Position numbers and translations under genes: made by a program. Of a stretch of DNA of 64,000 bases, positions 7,961-19,577 are shown piece by piece. Source of the stretch: Phytophthora colocasiae (taxonomy: Eukaryota > Oomycota > Peronosporomycetes > Peronosporales > Peronosporaceae); contig JAGKQI010000105.1 of NCBI GenBank assembly GCA_018806915.1, positions 3,348,001 through 3,412,000 of the forward strand, given 5' to 3'. Below the pieces are notes generated by a model that had not been told where the DNA came from, searched no databases, and worked only from the letters and a program-made list of their open reading frames with translations. Position 1 is the stretch's first letter; the number at the start of each line of letters is the position of its first letter.

Positions 7961-10052
7961 TCAGATGGAGATTTTGACCTGCCTAGGTGGTTTACTTTTT
8001 TTTATTTCTTCTTGAACCAGACTAATGAGGTCTGCAGGAAGGTCGCAGTCCAGCATCAGTTTGTCAAAGCTTCGTACTGGATCTTGAACATTTCGACTAG
8101 GGTTGTTATTGTCCAAGGGGGTAGCTGTTGAGGGCTGTTTTGCCAGTTCCTTTGTTAGTTCATTCCACTTGGATGAAAAACACGTTGGGGTTTTCGTTCC
8201 CATCAGATGTAGACACAATGACAAAGCTAGAGCAAGGCCTTCAGCTATACAAAGAAAACAGAAATCATTAAAGCCGATAAAAAAATGATGTCAAGTGAGT
8301 GGACGTACATGTTGAAGTGCCTCGACAGAGATCTTCGATCAAAACGAGTGAATTGGGTGTCATCGTAGAAAAAATGTGGGACATATCCCGCATTTCGGTC
8401 ATGAAGGTAGAATATCCGTAGAGTTGCTGGTCGTACGCTCCAGTTCGCAAGTAGATTGCGTCAAACACAGGTAGTTTTGCCTCTCTACAAGGCACAAAGC
8501 AGCCGATCTGGTTCAGCACGACTACGATCCCCAACAACTGCAGAATACTAGTTCGATTCGACTGTTGATTGCCTTCAAGAAGCAGAAACGTTTTCTCCTT
8601 TCGCTCCGACAGAGCGATAGTCATTTCACTGTAGGATTCGCCGGTGAATGGGTCGAAAATCCCATACAATTGAAACGTAAAACAGTTGTCACTCGCTAAA
8701 GCACGGACAAACTTGTGCTTGTGTGATATCAAAGCGAAACTCACGAGAACATCCAACTCCGCAACTCGAACTGTGAGTTCATCCAAGAACCTTTTAAAGC
8801 GTGACTGAAACTCCAGTGTCAAGAATTCTACCAAAGTAGCTTCGGCATCTTGGTAATTCTGCTTCAGAGACTTCCACTGGGCTCCAAGAGAGTCGATCAC
8901 AGGTGTAGAGAACCACACACCAGATGCTCTTGAAGCACGGATAATAGTAAAGCTGCCCTTGCTTTGCTGTTGGATTCGATGACTATCTTGACGCGAGACC
9001 CGGAGAACGATCCCCATCCTGGCAACAGAACTCTGATCGTCCTCTGCGTAGACTATCTTGATCCGATCTTCCGCGATGCAAAGCAACGTCGCGGCCTGCA
9101 GTAAAAAGTAAGTAAAACCTTCAGATAAAATTTGTTAGGTTAGAATATGTACCTGCTTCGTAGCTACTGTAACTTCCACCTCACACTGACGAATTTGCGA
9201 TCGGAGCTCACGTAGGTGCGAAGTTGATATCTTCGTCTCACTCTCACTGTCTATCTCCATTGAATTCTGATCCTTCTCTTCCAGTCCAGCAAGTGTCTCC
9301 TGAATCAGCAAGCAAAGAGGTTCGAGATCTGACGAGCAAAGCTGCTGGACAGGGACAAGTTGAGTTGAGAACAAGTTCTCAATCTCCACGGATAGTTCAG
9401 CATCTACCAAGCAGCTTCCAACTAGCAGTTGAAGCTCGCGTAGCCACTGCAGAAGACCTCGGAAATCCTACAAACGACACGTTAGTAAAGTAAAACGGCC
9501 AGTACAAGCTACAGAGTGTACTGTACCTGTAATGACAGCTTCGTATCCGTAGAGTTGGCCATTGTACCTGGTTCTGGAGTAGTAAAGAGTAACAATTCCC
9601 GTTCATGGGCTTGAACGTGCTGGAAGAGACTTGAAAGTCTCCATAGTAATGGATTCTCATCAACAATAGCAGTTACCAATGCTTCCACCGTATCCAGTCG
9701 AGCCCGAAGGACCTCTGAATCAATACAAGGTGATTCTAACCACTGGAAGACAGTCCTTACTTTCGTACAGAAGGATATTTCGATAGTAAAATAGGATTAA
9801 TTACCTGTTTGAGGCATTGTCGGCCTCGTTTAGTGCTGCACGAAGGGCCCAAGAGATTGAAAAGGGAAGGAAAACGCGTTGTCGACCCCGTAGTCGACAC
9901 AAAAACCTCTTTCGCCGCTTTATTGAGCCTACACAGCCATAAAGAATCGTTAAAGTGCAGACAATCATCCAAGAAATAGCTGCACGTACTGCATTTTTGC
10001 TAACTAAAGTCAGTATTTCAGAAGAATGACGTTTTGGAGGACAGGTGGACAT
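7961..10052 (-). CDS. Divergent MSH2-like MutS homologue with degenerate ATPase motifs
   Basis: Five exons are visible: about 9805-9999, 9527-9742, 9153-9467, 8309-9095 and 7961-8244, with introns of 57-69 bp that keep frame. The order follows the MutS core: TRFPSLFNLLGPSCSTKRGRQ/CLKQ|WLESPCIDSEVLRARLD (domain III), a clamp/lever region, then IGCFVPCREAKLPVFDAIYL and YGYSTFMTEM, closest to MSH2 as I remember it. The mismatch-binding domain I and connector are absent; the total is near 600 residues against ~930 for MSH2. Walker A reads GNQQSNRT where GPNMGGKS is expected, Walker B reads LVLIEDLCRGTST for LIIIDELGRGTST, and the ATHFHEL motif is CFSSKWNEL. The 5' end is unclear: the exon 9805-9999 frame has no ATG, and the ATG at 10052 needs a ~31-nt intron (CTGAC branch, TTAG acceptor) or a one-base shift to join it. 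Confidence 0.72.
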
Positions 10053-10064
10053 TAATGTCCACCT
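10043..10064. promoter_or_regulatory. 22-bp perfect palindrome between EFTUD2 and the MSH2-like gene
   Basis: AGGTGGACATT is followed directly by its exact reverse complement. It lies in the 33-bp gap between the stop of the upstream minus-strand gene (10085) and the first ATG of the MSH2-like gene (10052), and includes that ATG. It could bind a dimeric regulator or terminate transcription of the upstream gene. Confidence 0.6.
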
Positions 10065-10084
10065 AAGGTGTTGAGATTTCTCTC

Positions 10085-13000
10085 TTAGATGAGGTTCTGC
10101 AGCTCAATCTCGTGTCTCGCCAGTTCCTTCAGCATTGGTTCATCGAAATATTTGCTGACGTTCACGTCCTCGCTCAGGCCCTTACGACGTCGCGTCTTGA
10201 CCATAAATTCACGAGCCAAATCGTTCACTGGAGCAGGTTCCAGTGGTCGAAGCACGACGTTCGTATCTAGCGGATCACCAGGGACCACTGCCCAGTGGTC
10301 GAACACTTGAGTGATGAACGCTTGGCCCTGTGTGAACACACGCAGATCCGTCTCCAATCCGAACGACTCGATCACCGGAACGAAGCCACGAACAGTGTAC
10401 AATGGGGACCCAGCCTTGGGTGCGTCCTGTGTGATGTGGCCGCGTCGACGACTCAGCACCTGGTAGAGAGACGACACTGTGTCAGCGGGGCACTGGATCT
10501 CCAGTGCATACATGGGCTCCAACATACGCGGTGTAGCAGTGAGGAATGCGGAGTACGCTACACGACGGGAAGTCGGAATGACCTGACCACCACCGCGGTG
10601 AATCGGTTCGGACGCGATGGTAGCGTCGAGGATCTTGAACTTGGTGTTACGGATGGGCTCGTCACACAACGGACCTTCGCGACAGCTCCACTGGAATCCC
10701 TGCACGATACTGTCCTTGATCATACCCAAAGAAGCCTTGTTCACTTCGGTGGAAAGAGTGTCGTCTAGTAGAACGTTGGGGCCGTTGCTCTCTGGTCCAA
10801 ATGCCCACACGGAGCGAGCAGCTAAGGCATCCCACTTGTAGTTGGTCTGGAAGAAGCTGGCGACGTCCTTCTTGCTGCTGTCCAGATTGATAGCGCCAGA
10901 CTCGATGTCTTGAGAAAGACCGGCGTCCAGCGGTTCGGAGATCATCGTGATCTTGTTCTTCTGGTTGGGAGTCTCGGCAAAGCATTGGACGGATGAAGTC
11001 TCGACCACTGTTTCACAGAAGGCGACTACAGGGTCCGCCACCTTGATTTCGATCTCTGAGTACATCCTCCGCAAGTCGTGGAGGATACAGTCAGCCGCCA
11101 GCTCTCCAGTACACAGGATCACGTGCTCTCCGCTTTCTTCTACCTTCGTTCGAACGAGGGGATAGCTCTTGCTGATTTTACGCAGACCTTCGAGCATTTT
11201 CGGCAGTTCAGCAGGGTTCAAAGGCTCCACAGCAAGTTTCATGACGGCGGTGGTGCCGAACGCGATGTGAATTGGTCGGAAAATGCCCACTTCCTCGTCT
11301 TGCAAGAGATCTTCGTCTGCATCTGTGATCGTGGCGCTCTTGGTAATGGACGCGTCTACTCCTTCAAGCAACACCCAGTTGCCTGCGGGAATACGGTTCA
11401 CCTGAATCTTGTAGCGTCCCTGGGCAATGCAGACGCTCTCAATTGTCCGCGTGCACATATCCTCATCGTCTTCTGCACTATAAGCTTCGCCTAAGACCTT
11501 CACATCTTTGCTTTCGCTAACTTCACCTGAGTAGACACGACCAAAGGCGCTGAATGTAGTACCGTCAGGCGAAGAGTAGAGTTTCACAATGTTGACCATC
11601 AAAGGCGCTTTGGGGTCGCACGACTGGATTCCTCGTACGATACTCATCTCAGAAGACTGGTTGCCCGTGTAAATACTTTCCAGCTTGGTCTTTGCCGTTA
11701 CGAGAGGTGAAGGAATGTGAGTCACCACCATATCCATGAAACCAGTCGTGACGTTGCCGAAAAATTTGCCCAACACAAGTTTAAGGAGCGGACGTGGGTT
11801 CAGATTCAGCTCCTCCTTCCTCAAGCGGAGCCCCATTGCACGCAAAGACGCCGACAACTCCTTCGGGTCACCATTCAGTACCTTCGAATACATTTTGTAC
11901 AGTGGCTCGAGGACAAACTGGATGAACGAACGTAGAGCACCAGGATACGGCTAAAGGAGCAAAAACAAAGTATGTTAGTTCACACGAATACCTCAAACCA
12001 GTTCGACAGCAACTACTTACTGATTTCTTGGTAAACGTCCGGGTCTGTGGGTTAAAATACTTGTCACCCCAGAATCTTGCGGCCAAAGCTGACGGAGGAA
12101 CCCCAGGATACGTATCAGCGTAAATCTGAGCAAACGACTCGAGTGTAAAGCTCCATCCGTGCTGGCCGGACGCAAAGCATACGTTGCCGAGTTCAGGCGA
12201 CAGACGCTGCTTCTCTTGGTTCGCTGGCGTATTGGCGTCAATAATCGCGTTGATCTCTTCAATCGTGTGGAGAAGCTTGAAGTACGCGTCCGCTGGTGGT
12301 AGCTTGAGTTCAATAATGAGGCGATCCACTTTGTTCAGCACTAAAACCAGCGACACATTCGCTCTCAATGCAGCCTTCACCAACCTCTCTGTCTACAAAA
12401 AATAAAATACGAGTTCGTTATCTTGAATATAGTAAAAATTCAATAAATACCATCCGTACATTCATCATGACGCCCTCAATAGCGTCCACCACGAGGACAG
12501 CTCCATCTGCCACTTGTAAAGCCGCAGTGGTTTCATCCGAGAAGTTCACATGACCAGGACAGTCCAGTGCATTGAGCAAATAGTGCTTTCCCCTAGAAGT
12601 AGGTAGCACCAGCGACACTGGAGCACTTTTAATGGACACTTTCCGCTCCTGTTCGTCCTTCCTGGAGTCCGTAAATCTCTTCTCAACTGCTGGATCCCAC
12701 TTTTCCACGTGCGTTTGCTGCACCAAAAGGTCCGTAAAAAGAGTTTTTCCATGGTGTAAATCTCCAATAACAGCAACATGTCGGATGAGCTGTGGGTGGT
12801 CCATTAAGCTGGTCAGGAACTGGGTCGAGTAGGTCGTTTTGGGTACTTTTTGCTCCAAAACCGAGAAACTTTTAGTCTTCACTGGTTCAATAATGGGCGT
12901 CTCAATAGTCTGCGCATCTTCCTCCATAACTAAAGTCTCTGCATCTCCATAGACCTCGCTGGCTTCTGGATAATACTGTTTGTCCTCATGGAGGACAATT

Positions 13001-13194
13001 GCGCTCTCGTCTTCCATATGAGAGTTTTGCAGAGCCAAAGCGTCCACTTGACGTCCCGCATCGTCCACTTCTCGCTCCTCTTCGCTCTCCGGAGCCTCCT
13101 GTTCACTCTCCGAGTCGGATGAGGCCTCGTCCTCGCTGCTGTGGAGCTCTGGGCCGATGTAGTTGCCGAACTCGTCGTACAGAGACTCCTCCAT
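10085..13194 (-). CDS. EFTUD2: U5 snRNP GTPase Snu114/EFTUD2
   Basis: Three exons (12451-13194, 12021-12392, 10085-11950; introns 58 and 70 bp) encode 993 residues, the normal size of Snu114. Order: acidic N-terminus starting [17 protein letters not shown], the family hallmark; G1 GDLHHGKT, G3 DCPGHVNF, G4 NKVDRL; EF2-like domains II-V, ending [20 protein letters not shown], also a family hallmark. The protein is the EF2-like GTPase of the U5 and U4/U6.U5 snRNP that controls Brr2 and Prp8 during spliceosome activation and disassembly in the nucleus. Splice joins [13 protein letters not shown] and [13 protein letters not shown] restore conserved sequence. Start ATG 13194 gives the family N-terminus exactly. 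The MSH2-like gene follows on the same strand after 33 bp. Confidence 0.96.
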
Positions 13195-13242
13195 AGTTAT
13201 CGCTTTAGGGGGTATGGGGCTGCCAATGGATTTAAATATTCT

Positions 13243-13279
13243 GATTGGATGGAAAATAATAAGTAAAATTATTTGATTG
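13243..13279 (-). promoter_or_regulatory. Two CCAAT boxes upstream of EFTUD2
   Basis: CCAATC occurs in the gene's orientation at 13248-13243 and 13279-13274, about 50 and 80 bp before the start codon. CCAAT boxes at this distance bind NF-Y in many eukaryotes. This is motif evidence only. Confidence 0.35.
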
Positions 13280-13350
13280 GTTGAAAAGGAATTTTGTGAA
13301 CTTGGACATTTGGTGGACGTTTTGAGGACGTAATTTTCTATAACTTCAAC

Positions 13351-16300
13351 TTAGAACTCGATACAACACTGCGCTTCAGCGAATTGAACCGTCCTATCAG
13401 GGACAAATCCTTTCGGTGAACGGTATTGAGTCTTCTTGGTAGGCAAAGACAGGTTGGATGTCTGGATGGAGCCGTAATTCAGTGTTGGACGTGTAGGAGC
13501 TTTTCGAGTTGTAAGTGTCTTCTTTTGCAGCTTCCAGACGTGAACAGAGCCGTCGACAGATCCAGAAACGAGAATCGACCCTGAATTGCTGACTGCGAGA
13601 GCGCTGATGCTGGAATCGTGAGCTTGGGGGATCTCATATACAAGTTCGGTCCCTGCAGGCTCGTGCAACTTCCAGAACAGGATTTTACCACTTGTAGTGC
13701 CACCTACAGCGTATCTCCCATTGCTATCGAAGCTTCGGACTTGCCCTGCAATGCGGATATCCATTCTCCAGAGTTTTTCACCTCGCAGATTGAACTGGAT
13801 CAACTCGCTCAGCACTGTTACGCAGACGAGCGATTTGTTGTTCCAAGCGAAAGCAATGGATGAGATCCCTCCTCCCTGCGTCGAACTCGCTTCAATTCGA
13901 CTGTGTAGCGCAGCTTTGCTCAGATTGAAGAAATAAACTGAGCCATTTCGGGTCCCAGCAGCTCCAAAGCGACCATCACGACTGACATCCAGGCACAAGA
14001 CGGATTCTTCGCAGTCCATGAACGTTCGGATGGGCGTGGACACGAGACATCGAGGCGTATAACGCCATAACTTGATACTGGAGTCCCATGAGCTTGTTAA
14101 GAAGCGGTCCTGCAGCACACGAATAGCAGAGATCCCGTCCGAGTGGGCCAGTACCTTGTCCACTACCTGTCCAGTTGCGGTCGAGTACATGTACACGCAG
14201 TTGTCCCACGACCCGACGAGTATGAGGCCTTCGTCTGGCGAAATATCACAACACGATAGTACAAATTGACTGGATACGACTCGATATTGAGCCACATCCT
14301 GCGTTGAAGACAGTTTTAGAGCCTTGTCCTTGCTGGTTGTCAGTAGAAACGAGTCGTTCTTGGACAGAATTGTGCTGGTGACTTCTCCTTTGTGCAGCTG
14401 AGACGCAGAAATCTGTTTCCAGCTCCACGAGGTGGCCAAACTGTACTTGGTTCGGAGTCTGGACCTCCATCTCCAGTTTTTAGGGGGTTTACCTGAGCTG
14501 ATGCTGCCCCACAACTGAATTGAGAGCCCTTCTATCGCCTTAGGAAGGTGCTTCCACGAGGCTTGACAACACAAAAGCCTATACCTGCGACTTCTTCGAG
14601 TGTTAGTCTGTAGGTCGTCTTCAGTCTCGTCTTCAGACTCCGTATAGTCCTCGAATGCACTCATTATGACTTCTTTCCGCTGCTGAAGACGGAGATCAGA
14701 ACTATTGTCTAGAGGAATCGAGACTCGACGGATGCGAGGGACCACAGCTCGAGGAGACAGGAGTAAATCAGGAGTAGCCACTTGGATTCTCCCTTCGCCT
14801 TCATTTCGTGATGGGTGAGGCGTGGAGAATAGCAGCTTTGGGGTCTGGCCAAACTCTTGAATTTGCGATTCTAACGAGCATTTTTGCATGGGGTCGTCGA
14901 TGGTTTCCAAGTCGACGGATCCTTCATACGATAAATAATAAAATACTGGTCAACAGCAATTGTTAGCGCAAGAGCATATAGTTTCACCTTTGAGAAGCAC
15001 GTACAGTTATTAGCATTGACAGCCTCCTCCCCTTGCTGTTTGTAGCCGAAAATCAAGTCGATCCAGTGATGCAGATGTTCTGAAACGTAGTCGCTCTCCA
15101 ATGCAGCTCGGTTCTTTCGAACAAACTCCATCGCATCATTTTGAGCCCATGGTGGCAGCTCCACATCATCGACCCGATCAAAATTCTGTGTCATTCCCAA
15201 ATCTAAATGCTTAATATTTTGTAGCCATTCGTCTGCTGGAAACGCGTCGTCAAAGAACTCAGGGATAAGTTCCTTCACATCGGTATGATTCGATACGCAG
15301 CCATCCCAAGTCCCTTTGATACTCTGGAACAAGCGGTCCGGTGCATCAAACTTCCCGCTTTGCAAGCACAACATGTACTCAGGAACTTTACGCACCAGGA
15401 AGTACAGTACGTAACCTGGAGTTGAATAGTGTGTACCATAGAGAAAAGGTGGAGGCATTCCTTCAGCTTCTTCACCTCGAGGCATCATCTCGTATCTTGC
15501 CTTGAAATATTCGAGTCGTTCTTCATTAATGGCGCCAATTGGCTTGGTGAGGTCTCGGTACACTTTCGGGTCGCCCAAATTGAGCTCCGAACTCGTGTAG
15601 TCGCTCAAAATCCACGGGAAAACTGGGTACTGCGTCAGGTCGTTGCGTGTCCGACCCGAAGCATGATTCAAGAACTGCAAGTAGTCAAAATTCGAAAGTT
15701 CACGTCGTTGCCACTTGCGCAGCATGTATTGGAGGTCTTTCCGACGACAACGCTGCAGTTCAGGTTGACCCACCATCAGTGAGTAGAAGTCGTCACGTTC
15801 TTGTCGAGATCGGAATGAGAAGAAGAAGCTGTCGCCATTTCGTAAGTAAATTTCGAGCCCAATCTGTTGCAGGAGATAGCGACGTTTGTACACTTGATCA
15901 ATATTGGTGTATTCCCAGTTCAGTACGGGATCGAACACGTTGTTGAGCGGTGACGGCTGGAAATACAGGCGTAAAGTGGTCAGCATAAGGCAGCCAGGGA
16001 ACTTAAGCAGTGGCTCGATTCGATCTGCAACGCAGCCTGTTTCCAGTAGGAGTCTTTCACGGAAATCAATCAGTAAACTTGGATCGAATTTGTCGGTCAG
16101 TCTAGGCGCTAACACTGGAGCCAGCAACGTCTCTTCCTCCGCTTTGGTCAGCATTCGACGTGGCAAGTTGGAGACTTCGTAAATCACGTGAATACTGGCG
16201 AGAAATGCCTCGTACGTCACGTGTTGCAGAGTGAAAATGAATTTGGTCGGCATTTCTCGGTCGAAGCTGCTGCTGCTGCTGCTGCTTTGGAGGTCGTTGG

Positions 16301-16795
16301 AGTTAGAGACTTCCATATCGTCCACTGTATCCTTGTAGATGTACGGGTGATCGATGCCTCGCTCTCTCATTTCGATAACTTGTTTCGTCTGAAACGTCAA
16401 GTATACCATTTGTATGTCAGTAGCTTCATTTCCAACTTCTTCTGAGAGGATTGGGGGTTGCAGAAAGCACTCGGACACTGGTTCAGCAGTCATACAGCGA
16501 AAGGGGAAGCGTAGAATTGGCAGTTGAAGATCATGAGGCACAAAAAACAATCCTCGAGTGCAAACTTTGAGTCTTCCTGCAACTTTTCGATGTGTTGATG
16601 CAGTTGGCTCCAAGAATCGATAGGCACTATGATCCTGTTGATACAAGTAACCTTCAACTTTAGTCACGTATCTCATAATTTATAATATCAAATTAAAGAA
16701 TCACTTACATCCAGGAAGAACTCGCCGTCTTCGAGCAGTAGCAGACTGAAACGAGCCGTCTGTACGTTCTTGTTGCTACGAGGACGTCTGTGCAT
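13351..16795 (-). CDS. NSMAF: FAN/NSMAF-type GRAM-BEACH-WD40 protein
   Basis: Three exons (16709-16795, 15005-16634, 13351-14945; introns 74 and 59 bp) encode 1103 residues. Exon 1 gives TARFSLLLLEDGEFFLD, the conserved start of FAN; the splice to DHSAYRFLEP at 16634 is preferred over the in-frame ATG at 16676 because it restores the family pattern. Then a GRAM/PH region (RLKVCTRGLFFVPHD, LMLTTLRLYFQPSPLN), the BEACH domain (KWQRRELSNFDYLQFLNHAS, YPVFPWILSDY, GTHYSTPGYVLYFLVR, ending FYYLSYEGSVDLETIDDP) and at least six WD40 repeats (LVGSWDNCVYMYSTATG, LTSSWDSSIKLWRY, LVSGSVDGSVHVWKL). In animals FAN couples the TNF receptor to neutral sphingomyelinase; more generally BEACH proteins act in vesicle traffic. 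The oomycete role is unknown. Long poly-serine insertion (SSSSSSS) in the GRAM-BEACH linker. Human FAN is 917 residues, so this one is longer. Confidence 0.92.
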
Positions 16796-17083
16796 ATCTG
16801 TAGGATCAGTCCGGGGGAGAATGATGTGCCGGGGGGACGATCCAAGCTCGATAGGTCGTCTACACTGACGTCGCACCAGCTAAATACAGAACTGTCTAAA
16901 TTGATAAGAGGAATGGCTGGTTCACATGTTCTCGTGTTATGATATCGTCGAGCTTCCAATGACTCAACGGGCTGTTAAACTTCGCTTATACACTTGGTTT
17001 ACTTACTTTTTGATTTGTCACTACAGCTAATAACTAGGTTGGATAAAGGTACCTGACTGAAGGTGTCGAACTGCTCTGCGTTA

Positions 17084-18076
17084 TCAACAGACGGCTGTGC
17101 AGCTATTCCTTCTGTCAGACTCGAGAGATCCGAAAGAGACGATATCGTCCTCCTCCAGTTCCGTTTCAGGTACAGGTGGCAAAGAGCATGAAGGTACTGC
17201 TGGAGCCGAGCTGGACCGCGTTCGAATTGGAGGCATATTGGTACAGCATTCACCCTCACCCACGTACGTGACTCTGTTCAGCGAATGGACCCAATTGCGC
17301 TTGGAGCTCTTGGAGTCTGCAGTGAAGATAACACGTTCACCATTGGCCTTGATCACGTAGAACATGAGTCCGATCTGTGTGGGCAGCGAAGCTCCAAACA
17401 ACGCGAACTTCTTCTGCATAGACAGAGCCTGGCAGTCCTGTACTCGAAGAATCGTCAGCTGTTCCTTCATACCCGAATTCTTAGCAGCGTTCGAAGCAGT
17501 GCTGAACATTTGGAGTCGGTGACCTCGAAGAAGGCAGTAGTACTGTTTGTTCTGGAAGAATGGTGCGTTCACAGGTAAGCTCAGGAATCCCTGCTCCAGT
17601 ATAGTGTTCTCCGGTTGAATAGCAAAGCGAGACTCTCGGTGCACGAGCTGTTTGGCCACAGCCTCCATCTCCCCAAGTTCCTCTTGTGAATAGTGGTAAC
17701 TGGCCTTCTCTTCTTCCGAGCATTCAGGCCGTTCAAACTCTTCCGCTTCCTTCTCCACAAATCGAACACGACGATGTTTCCCACTGGTATCCTTTAGTCC
17801 AATGGCTTCAATGTACGTACTCCATTTGACTGCTAAAGTCGACTGAGACTTCTTAAGACTGGGAGCTAAAGGAGACACAGGAGAAGCACGACGAGTGACG
17901 GAGAAGCCCAAATGAGTGTGACGACGCGCCTCATTCAGCTGCTTCTGGTCTTCAGGGCATTGCTCCTCGTTCTCACGGCTGTGACTCAGGTCGAGCCACT
18001 TCTTAAAGTGCGTGCGGCGCGACTCCCGGCGCTGGTTCTCGCACTCGCGACGACGAGCTTCTCGGACAAGACGCAT
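17084..18076 (-). CDS. PH-domain protein
   Basis: A single exon of 330 residues from ATG 18076 to the stop at 17084. The N-terminal half is highly charged (RLVREARRRECENQRRESRR) and likely disordered or helical. A pleckstrin-homology fold spans about residues 155-275: EQGFLSLPVNAPFFQNKQYY, LLRGHRLQMF, IGLMFYVIKANGERVIFTAD, and the terminal helix SSKRNWVHSLNRV with the invariant tryptophan. PH domains bind phosphoinositides or proteins at membranes. The C-terminus is serine-rich and acidic. A further exon downstream cannot be excluded. Transcribed in the same direction as the three genes to its left. Confidence 0.8.
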   Translation of the reverse strand: MRLVREARRRECENQRRESRRTHFKKWLDLSHSRENEEQCPEDQKQLNEARRHTHLGFSVTRRASPVSPLAPSLKKSQSTLAVKWSTYIEAIGLKDTSGKHRRVRFVEKEAEEFERPECSEEEKASYHYSQEELGEMEAVAKQLVHRESRFAIQPENTILEQGFLSLPVNAPFFQNKQYYCLLRGHRLQMFSTASNAAKNSGMKEQLTILRVQDCQALSMQKKFALFGASLPTQIGLMFYVIKANGERVIFTADSKSSKRNWVHSLNRVTYVGEGECCTNMPPIRTRSSSAPAVPSCSLPPVPETELEEDDIVSFGSLESDRRNSCTAVC

Positions 18077-18494
18077 TTTGCTTATTTAATGGAGAGAAAA
18101 GCGAGTCTTTCTCCTCAGATGTTGTGCGATCGAACGCTAGAGGCTTTCGATGCTTGATCCGCTGGCGTAGGTTTTAGACTGCGGAGTGTCGTGACGAAAC
18201 GATGAATGAGGCTGTGGATGAAGCGACTCTGTTGAAGAACCATACAAAGTGGACCCATACAAAGTGCAAGTGTATGTCCGTGTCTTTTTTTGCGGGGCAG
18301 AAGGTTCAACCGCCTGATCCGAAATACTGTTCCTGTTTCGAAAACAAATACCTTGCTATTTTCGATTGATACTGTGTTCACGTTGCCGTTTTATATTACC
18401 TGTGATATTACATACCTTAGTTAAAAACGATAAGGGACTGTCTGCTTGGTGATGTGCTGCTGTCTGCCATTATTTTCTGCATTATTCGTTGCTG
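18077..18494. other. Intergenic, promoter side of the PH-domain gene
   Basis: No coding pattern on either strand. Contains the direct duplication GACCATACAAAGT-type ('acatacaaagtggacccatacaaagtg') near 18240-18268 and AT-rich sequence toward the element at 18495. Confidence 0.4.
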
Positions 18495-18992
18495 TACAGA
18501 TGAGGGCGTGGTTAGTGAACACCTGATATGTACTAAGTCTCAGGTGGAATTAGCCTATCAGAGAGCCATAAAATCTGGAGGAGTGGTCAACGTAATGTAT
18601 TTAGATATTCATTGACACTAATCGGAGGCTAGAATGTCACTGATCTGGGTTCGGTCTACGTACAGTCCGGCGTGCTTCCAGCAGGCACCGTCGACTTGGC
18701 AGGGGCCTTCTGTCATTCAAACTGCTGCCATGCCCATTCCCCCAGTTCCCTTAGGGTCCATAGTGGTTCTTGACCATTGCTGAGCCTTGGTTAGGCGGAT
18801 GCGCTGTGCTTGAACCTCCTTCCGCATGGCCAATTTCAAATTTCCCGCCGAGGGTTATTCAAACGCCAGCGTACCCCTTTAGTGGTACCTAACAATGTCA
18901 GTGGTCCTGATTGCGACCTCATCTATAACATTCTGATGCCATTGGATGGGTTATAATTTGATGCCCGTTCACTAACCACGCCCTCATCTGTA
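18495..18992. mobile_element. Non-autonomous element with 25-bp terminal inverted repeats and TA target site
   Basis: Perfect inverted repeats of 27 bp (18494-18520 and 18967-18993) bound 0.5 kb with no transposase. Each is flanked as G-TA-CAGATGAGGGCG, so TA is the likely target duplication and CAGATGAGGGCGTGG the start of the terminal repeat, as in Tc1/mariner-derived MITEs. Flanking bases G and C extend the palindrome by chance or target preference. Confidence 0.72.
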
Positions 18993-19214
18993 CTTGCAGT
19001 CTCCGGACAACCACGATAGTTTCGCACTTCGGCACGCCAACATCAGTCCGCCCACAACACTGCTGAACACGGTTTCGGCGCAGGCAATTTCAGGTCCATG
19101 GTGTTCGCGATGGCGTTTGATGTACATTATTATGGCCAATCACCTTCAAATAGACATGGGTACAGCAGATCTTTACGACAGGACGATCATCCAGCAGCTA
19201 CAGTACGGTACTGA

Positions 19215-19577
19215 GTACAAATAACGACGGAAAAACCCGCCGGGAAATGTTAGTGCTTTCAATAGTTAAGAACGGGCAGCTTACACGACGGAAAAACACG
19301 ACGTCTGGCATTACTGTTTTCTATTGGCTCAAAATTGAATTCTATGTCCCAAAGTCCAATTTTTGTTCATTACAAAGTTCTGTTTTATCCAATAGAATCG
19401 GCAAAGCAAAATTTACAGCTATTATAAATAATATTCAACCAATCGAAGAAGTGATTTGCGGAAAATGGTTCACTTTTTTTGTATTCTTAGTGAGTTTTTC
19501 ACCAGGTGGTCGGATGAACATTGCTAGACTTACGACGTCTTTTTGAGTCCGTCGTCTTTTTCCGTCGTTATTTGTAC
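19215..19577. mobile_element. Second MITE, 21-bp inverted repeats, TA target site
   Basis: Perfect 21-bp repeats at 19215-19235 and 19557-19577 (GTACAAATAACGACGGAAAAA and its complement). With TA as target site the element starts CAAATAACGACGG. Additional sub-terminal copies of ACGACGGAAAAA/ACGACGT occur at about 19287-19306 and 19529-19556. The interior is AT-rich with no gene. It is inserted next to a transposase-like fragment on its right. Confidence 0.72.

Noticed and set aside
16635..16676. ATG at 16676 as start of the BEACH protein (MRYVTKVEGYLYQQ)
   Set aside because: Splicing exon 16709-16795 to 16634 restores the conserved FAN N-terminus; the skipped bases are intron.
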